37,365 nt of DNA from Gemmatimonadota bacterium (GTDB lineage Bacteria > Gemmatimonadota > Gemmatimonadetes > Longimicrobiales > Gaopeijiaceae): positions 1-37,365 of the forward strand of contig PWWP01000066.1 in NCBI GenBank assembly GCA_003562075.1. Direction: 5' to 3'. Below the pieces are notes generated by a model. It was not told the origin of the DNA. It did no database searches and was given only the letters and a program-made list of their open reading frames with translations. This document shows, piece by piece, positions 25,292 through 31,898 of the stretch. Each line of letters begins with the position of its first letter. Positions within the stretch are counted from its first letter, which is position 1. The position numbers and the translations under genes are program-made.

Positions 25292-25582
25292 AAACCCTTC
25301 GATGACTCCCTGGCCGATCAGGTGAACGGAATCCTTCAATGACCCCCTGGATGGCGCCTCAATGAAGGATTTGTCCCGTTTTTCCGGGAGGAATCCTTCA
25401 TTGATCAGGGTGCCGGCGGCGGCGTGAAGGATTTGTGTCATATTTGAAACAAATCCTTCATCCGCTCAGGAGACGTCCTCTTGGTGAAGCATTTGTCCCG
25501 CTCAAACGGGAGTTTCCCTGCACCAAGGCTTGCCGGAGGGGGTGAATGCAGGATTTGTCCCACCCGACGGGGCAACTCCCGC
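25292..25582. repeat. Tandem array of ~62-bp hairpin repeats
   Basis: Four units have the left arm consensus TGAAGGATTTGTCCCG at 25363, 25425, 25485 and 25547 (intervals 62, 60, 62 bp). Right arms AATCCTTCAATGA, AATCCTTCATTGA and AAATCCTTCATCC lie at about 25330, 25392 and 25451, with a degenerate one at 25293. Unit 1 forms a perfect 13-bp stem (25359-25371 with 25392-25404) plus inner CCCG/CGGG; unit 2 a perfect 12-bp stem (25425-25436 with 25449-25460). Units 3 and 4 keep CCCG/CGGG inner stems but have decayed outer arms. Unit 1's left arm can also pair with the preceding right arm (12 of 13). The array begins about 4 bp after the DUF885 gene stop. Confidence 0.85.
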
Positions 25583-25981
25583 TGATACCGCCCGTCAATC
25601 GTCCGTTGCCACCTGATGGCCCCGCCTCGTGAGTACATCCCCCCCGCCGCCGACACGGTGGGCCGTGATTAGTTACCCTCGGCCCTTCTCCCTCGCCAGG
25701 GAAGACCCGATTCTCCCATCGATAGAATCACTGACTGACGAGGGGTGGACGATGTGGCGCCCTGGACAACAGGGCCCTGGCAGGAAGAACGGAGGGCGGT
25801 GGCATCCTGCTGGACACCTCCGTGGATGGAAGGGCCATGGACTTCTTCAACAGTCCATATACAGAATGCCCGTGAAGCGGATTGTACGGCCCGACCACCC
25901 CACCCCACGTTCCGGTTCGACTTCGGGAAGGCACTGGGGAACCCAGAGGAGCCCCCGGAATCCTGCTTAGCCAGAGTCAGG
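25583..25981. other. Non-coding stretch beyond the hairpin array
   Basis: About 400 bp with no supportable gene. Short open frames on both strands lack ribosome sites and family features. The one structure I see is an inverted repeat ATGGACT (25837-25843) / AGTCCAT (25852-25858) directly beside TATACA, which could be a small regulatory site or hairpin. No tRNA or other RNA gene is recognised. Confidence 0.4.
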
Positions 25982-27280
25982 CTACTCTACGATACGAAGC
26001 ACCTTTGCCAGGGACCCATCGTGTCCCCCGGAAGGCCCGGGATTCTCTCCCATGTATTCGACGAACCTCGCCGTCACGTGACTCTGAGGCGCAGGGGTGC
26101 TCTGGGCCGACTCGATGAATACCCCAGCCAGGTTTGCCACGGGGAAGGGGGGAGACGAACCAGCAGGTCCCCCGGGACCCTCCTCCGGATTGAAGAGGAC
26201 GATCGGCCGAATTCGCGGACTATCCCGACATTCCATGCTGCCTGAGGTGGTCACGCACCCCTGTCCCTCGTTTGCCGCGGGGTTCCAGGTTGCCGTCGGA
26301 TCCTGGGAGATGAGCGTTTCGAAGGCCGCTACCACCTGGGTCATGAATCCCGGCCCAACCCGAAGCCCGTCGTTGTGGTTTGTGGTTCGGTCATGGCAGT
26401 TCAGCACTCGGTCCACAAGGAGATTTGAAGGACCACCCGGAGGATCTTCCTCATAGACAAAGGTGCTGAACCAGGGAGTTATTCCGAAGCTGTTTCCACC
26501 ACCGCCCTGTCCCGGTGGGCCCCCCCCGCCCGGCGGACCTCCTCCCCCTGGCGGGCCTCCCCCGCCCTCACCGGGCCCTTCTCGGAGAACGACCTGGATG
26601 CCCCGAAGGTCGTCGCCGTATCCGGTATACCGATCGTTATACTCCCACTCACTAGGTGGAGCGCCCGGATTCTGGATCCATGGCTCGTAATGGTCTCCCG
26701 CCTCCCAGGTGTCCTCCAGCGTCGAGTACTGGCTGCAGTTCACCCCGTCCCAGCTCTTGCACCAGCGATCCGCAAGGGCGATGGGAAGGACGCACCTGGA
26801 ACTCCCTGCAGGAAAGACCTCGGCTGCCGCCATGGCCCGAATATCTACGGTCGGGGCCCCAAGTAAGCCGGCGAACACCGTGGCCACCGGATTGTCACGC
26901 TCTGCCGTGCGATGTACCCAGACCCGCACCTTGGCCGAATCCATCATGACCTGGATGTCCTGGTCAGGGTCGATGCTCACCTGCCCCCCCCGCACCAGAT
27001 TCCGCTCTGCGAATTCGACCGCTTGGCTCCGAGCCCCGGCTTCATCGGAAGGAGATCGGGCAATGTGTCCAGCCCCGGCATGGGCTGCCGCATCCGCAGC
27101 CCGTTGCGCCTCAGCTCGAGCCACGTACAGCATCCCCAGATCGATGGAGAGGGCAGCCAGCCCCAAGAAAACGATCAGGAGAAGCGTGACGAGAGCCAAG
27201 ACGGCGCCGCGCTCGTTGGAAACCATTCGAAGAGTGGTCGATTCACCCTCTTCGATTCCGTCTGGATTCGATCGGCTCAT
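25982..27280 (-). CDS. TadG-like pilus-assembly/secreted protein
   Basis: A 432-aa protein opening with the Tad/TadG N-terminal domain: NERGAVLALVTLLLIVFLGL (membrane helix about 24-45), then AALSIDLGMLYVARAEAQRA and ADAAAHAGAGHIA, the hallmark of TadE/F/G-like pseudopilin assembly proteins. Most of the protein is a predicted periplasmic region with a Gly/Pro-only linker around residues 235-262 (repeats of GGGGPP) and several cysteines (for example CVLPIALADRWC, NCSQY, NCHDR). There is no von Willebrand A domain, which full TadG proteins often have. The ATG has GGAG eight bases upstream. No other tad/flp gene (pilin, prepilin peptidase, ATPase) is nearby, so it is an orphan. Similar Tad-domain proteins occur scattered in many genomes with unknown jobs. 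Confidence 0.85.
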   Translation of the reverse strand: MSRSNPDGIEEGESTTLRMVSNERGAVLALVTLLLIVFLGLAALSIDLGMLYVARAEAQRAADAAAHAGAGHIARSPSDEAGARSQAVEFAERNLVRGGQVSIDPDQDIQVMMDSAKVRVWVHRTAERDNPVATVFAGLLGAPTVDIRAMAAAEVFPAGSSRCVLPIALADRWCKSWDGVNCSQYSTLEDTWEAGDHYEPWIQNPGAPPSEWEYNDRYTGYGDDLRGIQVVLREGPGEGGGGPPGGGGPPGGGGPPGQGGGGNSFGITPWFSTFVYEEDPPGGPSNLLVDRVLNCHDRTTNHNDGLRVGPGFMTQVVAAFETLISQDPTATWNPAANEGQGCVTTSGSMECRDSPRIRPIVLFNPEEGPGGPAGSSPPFPVANLAGVFIESAQSTPAPQSHVTARFVEYMGENPGPSGGHDGSLAKVLRIVE

Positions 27281-27630
27281 TCTCAGGCTCCGATGGGGAA
27301 CACGTCCCAGTTGGGGCGACCGCCGGCAGAACGGCCCGGGAGTGCGTCACCGTTTGCACCGCCAGATCTCTTAAGCCAAAAGGCCCGCTCGACCGGAGTA
27401 CTCATCCAAGCAGGTTTCGTGCCGGACGTCCACTGTGTCCGGCGTCGCGTCTGTGGGGAGGCCTCAGACGCCCCAGTAGTGGGACCAAGGCATTGTTTGG
27501 GTCATCCTGAAGAAGGCGCGCTCGAGGGAGTCGGTGTGGATTGGTGAGTCAACGTGGTCACCAGGTGCCGACCTGCTGCAACAGAATACCCGAGGCCATC
27601 GCTCCAGCATTGGGGGCTCGCGGCAACCCT
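27281..27630. other. Gap upstream of the TadG-like gene
   Basis: 350 bp between the SRPBCC gene stop and the TadG-like start. I find no gene. One inverted repeat stands out: GCCGGAC (27421-27427) / GTCCGGC (27437-27443) with a 9-nt loop, placed where it could end the SRPBCC transcript read from the right or sit in the leader of the TadG-like gene. No consensus promoter or recognisable riboswitch was found. Confidence 0.35.
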
Positions 27631-28548
27631 CTAAGCGCCCTCTCCCTGGAACCGCTCAGCGAACCATTCGCGCCAGTCACCCTCGGCGCGGGCCGCCACC
27701 TGGGCGGCCTCAGGCCCGTAGAAGAAGAGCCGGGCCGACAGCATGGTCTGATCTCCCATCGGCATGGCCATGAAGGTGGCGATGCCCGGTGCCGGTTCGT
27801 CCAGGCGGAGGAGGAGTTCCGGCTCTTCGCCGCCCATGGCCTCCAGGGTGGCCGCCACCTGGGGCGCCCGCTCCCGGACGGCAAGCCATTCCGGCTCCCG
27901 GACCTCCTTGGGCTCCCACACCCCGGCGAGGTGGGGCACGCCGGGAGCGGAGGTGAAGGTGCGCCTGGTGGGGTCGATGGGGAAGGCTGCGGTGGCCTCG
28001 TCCACCTTGAAGGCGCTGACCACGGTTCGCCACGCCTCCAACGCTGGCCCCTGACTGAACGCCGTGAACTGGAGGTCCGAGCACGGCTCCCCTGCGAAGT
28101 GCTCCAGGTAGAGACGCAGGATACGGAAGAACGACGTGGCCCACCCGTAGGCGTGGCCTTCGAACATTCCGTCCCAGGCATCGGAGTCGGCGAGCCACCG
28201 GTGGATGACGCGCACCGTGCACCCGTCCCCCTCCTCAGCTTCGACCACCCACTCCGTCGTCACCTGGGTCGGCCCTTCAGCCGCCTCGGCCTCGCCCTCC
28301 CCCAGGGCGGTGAACCGGTGGGGGGGATCCCAGTCCGTGACGGTGGCCACTGCATCCATTTCGGGTCCGAAGCTGGTGATGATCCGGGTGGGCCTGCCCT
28401 CCTGGTCCGTCTCTGCCGTGGTCGGCATGAACCAGCATGAAATCCCGTCGGCGGTGGCGACGGCCTGCCATGCCTCCTCAGGGGTGGCGGAGAGGTGGAC
28501 GGCTGCCTCCACCGTGCGTCGTCCTTCCCCATCGATGATCACCGGCAT
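27631..28548 (-). CDS. SRPBCC (START-like) domain protein, long form
   Basis: A 305-aa protein with an N-terminal SRPBCC/AHSA1-like domain: VEAAVHLSATPEEAWQAVAT, GISCWFMPTT, ATVTDWDPPHRFTALG, and a long C-terminal helix HAYGWATSFFRILRLYLEHF around 125-145. About 140 further residues follow that look like a second, shorter alpha/beta unit (EPWLAVRERAPQVAATLEAM region, then LSARLFFYGPEAAQVAARAE), which may bind or dimerise. Such proteins often appear with ArsR-type repressors, but here the upstream partner is instead the PrcB-like lipoprotein gene, whose stop overlaps this start by 10 bp. No signal peptide, so it is cytoplasmic while its partner is exported. Ligand unknown. Confidence 0.88.
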   Translation of the reverse strand: MPVIIDGEGRRTVEAAVHLSATPEEAWQAVATADGISCWFMPTTAETDQEGRPTRIITSFGPEMDAVATVTDWDPPHRFTALGEGEAEAAEGPTQVTTEWVVEAEEGDGCTVRVIHRWLADSDAWDGMFEGHAYGWATSFFRILRLYLEHFAGEPCSDLQFTAFSQGPALEAWRTVVSAFKVDEATAAFPIDPTRRTFTSAPGVPHLAGVWEPKEVREPEWLAVRERAPQVAATLEAMGGEEPELLLRLDEPAPGIATFMAMPMGDQTMLSARLFFYGPEAAQVAARAEGDWREWFAERFQGEGA

Positions 28549-29039
28549 TCGCGCACCGATTCCCGCTCGTGGAAGATGACCTCCCGGTCGGTCCGGGGCA
28601 CCCGGACCGCCACGACAGGAGAGGTGATGGCTGCAGTGACAAAGCAGGTGCGGCCAGGGGACTGTTCGTGGATCACCACGTGAAGGGCCCCGTCATCCTC
28701 GTGGATGCCTTCCACCTGGATGCTGAAGCCGCCGCTGGGCCGCGATCCCATGGCCGCAACGATGACCATGTGCTCCTGGAAGTCCACCGACGGTGGCGCC
28801 GGCTCAGGTGCAAGCGAGCCGCGCAACCGTTCCCAGAAGGCGATCCACTCCTCCTCCGTTCGGACCACGGCCCGCTCCCGCTCGGACAGGCCCGAGTTGC
28901 CGGCCCGCAGGAGGGTATCCACCTGGGCCTCCTGGAGCTGAACAGCAGAGGTCGGGAGTTCGATGCCCTCCGACTCGGAGCAGGCAGCGGTCAGCACAAT
29001 ACCTGCCCCTGCCAGAAACGTCAGCATCAGTCGCAGCAT
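28539..29039 (-). CDS. PrcB C-terminal-like lipoprotein
   Basis: A 166-aa predicted lipoprotein: short basic start, hydrophobic core and lipobox LTAAC with Cys20. The body matches the PrcB C-terminal-like pattern: EEEWIAFWERL, then MVIVAAMGSRPSGGFSIQV, and the closing CFVTAAITSPVVAVRVP. The namesake PrcB is a subunit of a Treponema protease complex; stand-alone domains are common and their function is not known. The ATG has GGAG about nine bases upstream. It overlaps the downstream SRPBCC gene by 10 bp, so the two should be co-expressed although one product is exported and the other is not. It diverges from the ECF sigma operon across 465 bp. Confidence 0.85.
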   Translation of the reverse strand: MLRLMLTFLAGAGIVLTAACSESEGIELPTSAVQLQEAQVDTLLRAGNSGLSERERAVVRTEEEWIAFWERLRGSLAPEPAPPSVDFQEHMVIVAAMGSRPSGGFSIQVEGIHEDDGALHVVIHEQSPGRTCFVTAAITSPVVAVRVPRTDREVIFHERESVRECR

Positions 29040-29504
29040 GGGTCACACTCCAGTCGGAACACGAAGGAGGAATGGTAAGCTTCCTCTCTTGAACGATTAC
29101 ACCACAGAAGATCTGACAGCAACGGTCGAAGCTCCTCCCCCCCCCGGAGTCCACCACCAGTCCGGTGGGAATCTGGCTCGGGCCTCCACAGCGGCCCTAT
29201 GGTGGGAGATAGCGGTGGTTGGAGGGGGAGGGCGATGGTGTGGGACAACGGTGGTGCGGGAAAGTGGTGGTGCGGGGGAGCGGTGGTGCGGAAGGGCCAA
29301 GCGCCCGGTCAAGGAGGGGACCACGGGGGGGCCTGGGATCGGGGGCCAGGAGGGATGGAGCCAGGTGCCAGCTCCCTGGTCGGGGGGAGAACCTGGAACC
29401 GGGCGCAATGTCCAGCCCTGTCGATTCTCCACCGCCTCGTGCGTTGCAGGGGTAGGAGGCCGGAAGTGCTCCGGCTGCGACCCCATTCCACAGGAGGAAC
29501 CCCC
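29040..29504. promoter_or_regulatory. Divergent region with GGTGGTGCGG repeats and a candidate ECF promoter
   Basis: A 465-bp gap between the PrcB-like gene (minus) and the DGPF/ECF operon (plus). From about 29205 to 29300 it carries a G-rich degenerate repeat; the three best units contain GGTGGTGCGG about 16 bp apart (near 29250-29290). At 29419-29424 stands TGTCGA, the -35 motif reported for ECF42 sigma factors, with CGTT at 29442-29445 (17-bp spacing), one base off the reported -10 core CGWC. This would give a leader of about 50 nt ending in the AGGAGG site of the first DGPF gene. Confidence 0.5.
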
Positions 29505-29921
29505 ATGCGATTCATGATGCTCATGATCCCCAAGGGCTACGAGTCGGCAGAGCCCGGCGCCATGCCGGACGCCGAGGCCGTTCAACGAATGATGAAGTAC
29601 AACCGGGAGTTGCAGGAGGCCGGTATCCTTCTGGCCCTGGATGGCCTGCACCCCCCTTCCATGGGGGCCCGGGTGTCCTTCCAGGGAGGCAAACCCACCG
29701 TCACCGACGGTCCCTTTGCCGAAGCCAAGGAGGTGGTGGGGGGCTACTGGCTCATTGATGTGAAGTCAAAGGAGGAGGCGGTGGAGTGGGCCAGACGATG
29801 CCCTGGCGCGGAGAACGAGGTCATCGAGATCCGGCAGGTGCAGGAGATGGGCGATTTCCCCGACGATGTCCGGGAAGCCGCCACGGGATTGGACCAGATG
29901 ACTGCCGGGAGGAACGACTGA
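29505..29921 (+). CDS. DGPF (YCII-related) domain protein 1
   Basis: A 138-aa YCII-domain protein of the DGPF type, a small ferredoxin-like fold protein. It opens MRFMMLMIPKGYESAEPGAM and carries the eponymous motif in TVTDGPFAEAKEVVGGYWLI, followed by KEEAVEWARRCPGAENEVIE. The family is genetically tied to ECF42-type sigma factors, which control DGPF genes in the actinobacteria studied; biochemical activity is unknown. A full AGGAGG ribosome site (29492-29497) fixes the start; the frame is open further upstream through a G-rich repeat that is not coding. Its stop and the next gene's start share bases (TGATG). Related to the second DGPF gene in arrangement and motif but clearly diverged. Confidence 0.95.
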   Translation: MRFMMLMIPKGYESAEPGAMPDAEAVQRMMKYNRELQEAGILLALDGLHPPSMGARVSFQGGKPTVTDGPFAEAKEVVGGYWLIDVKSKEEAVEWARRCPGAENEVIEIRQVQEMGDFPDDVREAATGLDQMTAGRND

Positions 29922-30358
29922 TGCACTATCTCTGCCTTGGATACTACGACCCGAAGGCCTTCGAAGACCTCTCCGAATCCGAACAGAAGGCCCTGGGCCA
30001 GGAGTGCGCTCCCCACGACCAGGAGTTCCGCGCCAGTGGTCAGGTGGTGTCGTTGGCCAGCCTGGAGCACGGGACCCACGTGGTCCTGCGCCCCTCCGAC
30101 GCCCAGACTTCGGTCACCGATGGGCCCTTTGCCGAGTCGAAGGAACTGGTGGGATCGTTCTTCATCGTGGAGGCGGAGGACCTGGATGAGGCCGTTCGCA
30201 TTGCCTCCCTCCACCCTGCAGCGCGGATCCGGGCGGACATGGGCTTCGCCATCGAGGTCCGCCCCATCCAGATCCTGGGCATGCGGTCCGCCGACACGGG
30301 CGAGCTGGAGCTGGTCCAGGGATCCGTGCCGGAGGAGCCTGATGCCGCAGGCCCCTGA
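29921..30358 (+). CDS. DGPF (YCII-related) domain protein 2
   Basis: A 145-aa second DGPF/YCII protein: MHYLCLGYYDPKAFEDLSES at the start, the motif SVTDGPFAESKELVGSFFIV in the middle, then DLDEAVRIASLHPAARI and AIEVRPIQILGM. It starts within the stop codon of the first DGPF gene (TGATG) with a GGAGGA site just upstream, so translation is coupled. A heterodimer with the first protein is a reasonable inference. Its stop TGA (30356-30358) lies inside a 16-bp sequence that recurs 31 bp later at the start of the sigma factor gene, see findings. Confidence 0.94.
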   Translation: MHYLCLGYYDPKAFEDLSESEQKALGQECAPHDQEFRASGQVVSLASLEHGTHVVLRPSDAQTSVTDGPFAESKELVGSFFIVEAEDLDEAVRIASLHPAARIRADMGFAIEVRPIQILGMRSADTGELELVQGSVPEEPDAAGP

Positions 30359-30388
30359 TGCGCCGGAGCCCAGTTCCGCAGTCCCCTG

Positions 30389-31708
30389 ATGCCGGAGAAG
30401 CCCGTGGGGTCAGATGAGATTCAGGCCACCGTGGAGGCCGTCTGGCGAATGGAAGCGGCCAGGATCATGGCCGGGCTCACCCGACTGACCGGCGACGTAG
30501 GTCTGGCAGAGGACTTCGCCCAGGACGCCCTGGTGGCGGCCCTGGACCGGTGGCCCGAGTCAGGCGTGCCGGACAACCCGGGCGCCTGGCTCACCACCAC
30601 GGCGAAGCGCCGGGCCATGGATCACCTGCGGAAGGGGAAGCGACGGGCCGCAAAGGAACCGGAGGTGACCCACGAGATCGGAGCCCGGCGGGAGGCGAAC
30701 CGTCCGGATCCAGACGGGGCCCTGGACGACCCTGTGGGAGACGATGTCCTCCGGCTCATCTTTCTTTGCTGCCATCCCATCCTCTCTGCCGAAGCCCGGG
30801 TGGCCCTGACGCTGCGGCTCGTGGGTGGGCTCACCACTGACGAGATCGCGCGGGCCTTCCTGGTTCCGAGAGCCACCCTGGCCCAGCGGATCGTACGGGC
30901 CAGGCGAACCCTCCGGGAGAGCCAGGTCCCCTTCGAAACTCCCCATGGGCCGGCGCTGATGGAGCGCATGTCATCGGTCCTGGAAGTGCTCTACCTGATC
31001 TTCAACGAAGGGTATTCGGCCACGGCCGGTGAGGACTGGATGCGACCGGAGCTCTGCCGAGATGCCCTCCGCCTGGGACGGGTCCTGGCGGGGTTGACCC
31101 CGGAGGAGCCGGAGGTACACGGCCTGGTCGCTCTCATGGAGATCCAGACCTCGCGGCTCGGCGCACGGACGGGGCCGGATGGCCGGTCCGTCCTCCTCAT
31201 GGACCAGGACCGGAGCCGGTGGGATCCCCTGCATATCCGCCGAGGTCTGGCAGCCCTGGAACGAGCCCAGTCGCTTGGTGGTGGGTTCGGAGTCTACTCC
31301 CTCCAGGCCGCCATCGCTGCCTGCCACGCCCGAGCCCGGGCCCCAGGGGACACGAACTGGACGCGGATCGTCGCCCTCTACGATGCCCTGGCCCAGGTGG
31401 CCCCGTCACCCGTGGTGGAGTTGAACCGCGCCGTGGCCGTGGGGATGGCCTATGGACCTCGATCCGGACTGGAACTCGTGGATGCCCTCGTGGACGAGGG
31501 TACCCTCAACAACTACCACCTCCTTCCGGCCGTGAGAGGCGATCTCCTGGCCAGGGCCGGCCGGCTGGACGAGGCCCGGACCCAGTTCGAGGAAGCCGCC
31601 TCCCTCACCCAGAACGAGCGGGAGCGGGACCTCCTCCTCCGCAGGGCGGCAGAGTGTCAGGAAGGGGAGCGAAAGGGAGCCCCCCCCGGAACCGCGGAGC
31701 ACCCGTAA
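30389..31708 (+). CDS. ECF42-type RNA polymerase sigma factor with TPR-like C-terminus
   Basis: A 439-aa ECF sigma factor of the ECF42 kind, much longer than ordinary ECFs. Region 2: MEAARIMAGLTRLTGDVGLA through EDFAQDALVAALDRWP and AWLTTTAKRRAMDHLRKGKR (about 17-85). Region 4: ILSAEARVALTLRLVGGLTT, DEIARAFLVPRATLAQRIVRA (about 130-175). A C-terminal extension of ~250 aa (LMERMSSVLEVLYLIFNEGY, then helical TPR-like repeats to LDEARTQFEEAASLTQNERE) replaces an anti-sigma factor: in the family it is needed for activity. No anti-sigma gene is present. The ATG lacks a good Shine-Dalgarno site and is 31 bp after the DGPF2 stop, inside a duplicated TGATG element. Predicted target: its own operon via the TGTCGA element near 29419. 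Confidence 0.95.
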   Translation: MPEKPVGSDEIQATVEAVWRMEAARIMAGLTRLTGDVGLAEDFAQDALVAALDRWPESGVPDNPGAWLTTTAKRRAMDHLRKGKRRAAKEPEVTHEIGARREANRPDPDGALDDPVGDDVLRLIFLCCHPILSAEARVALTLRLVGGLTTDEIARAFLVPRATLAQRIVRARRTLRESQVPFETPHGPALMERMSSVLEVLYLIFNEGYSATAGEDWMRPELCRDALRLGRVLAGLTPEEPEVHGLVALMEIQTSRLGARTGPDGRSVLLMDQDRSRWDPLHIRRGLAALERAQSLGGGFGVYSLQAAIAACHARARAPGDTNWTRIVALYDALAQVAPSPVVELNRAVAVGMAYGPRSGLELVDALVDEGTLNNYHLLPAVRGDLLARAGRLDEARTQFEEAASLTQNERERDLLLRRAAECQEGERKGAPPGTAEHP

Positions 31709-31781
31709 CCAAGCCCGATTCGCCCTGCCCCTGCCCTGTTGCCCCCTTCCCCGCTCCGGTGTACCTTCTACCCACATTGAT

Positions 31782-31820
31782 GTTGAGAATCATTCTCAAC
31801 TAAACAAGAATCGTTCTTGA
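31782..31820 (+). promoter_or_regulatory. Two Fur boxes upstream of the TonB receptor
   Basis: Box 1 is a perfect 9-1-9 palindrome GTTGAGAATCATTCTCAAC (31782-31800), the classic ferric uptake regulator pattern. Box 2, CAAGAATCGTTCTTG (31805-31819), keeps the AGAAT-C-rTTCT core with one central asymmetry. The centres are 21 bp apart, two helical turns, so two Fur dimers could bind the same face. TTGAGA (31783-31788) might double as a -35 with a weak -10 at 31806. The boxes lie about 80-115 bp before the receptor start. No fur gene is in the window. Confidence 0.85.
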
Positions 31821-31898
31821 TAGCTCCGAACCCAACGGTCTGCCCCCTGCTTCGTCGAACGGTCTGACCGCTCAACATAGATTGAGGAATCCCTTCGC

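Noticed and set aside
25292-25582. CRISPR array
   Set aside because: Units are about 62 bp with internally paired arms and related sequence throughout; there is no constant repeat separated by unique spacers, and no cas gene.
25292-25582. Type III toxin-antitoxin RNA antitoxin repeats
   Set aside because: Those arrays are followed directly by a small toxin gene on the same strand; none is present downstream, and the next gene is on the other strand.
25745-26245. 166-codon plus-strand frame overlapping the TadG-like gene end
   Set aside because: No ribosome site or family pattern, and half of it is antisense to the TadG-like gene.
27320-27400. c-di-GMP (GEMM-I) riboswitch-like GCAAAC...GACGCA on the minus strand before the TadG-like gene
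   Set aside because: The two motifs are only a few bases apart with no room for the P2/P3 stems and the flanking conserved bases are missing.
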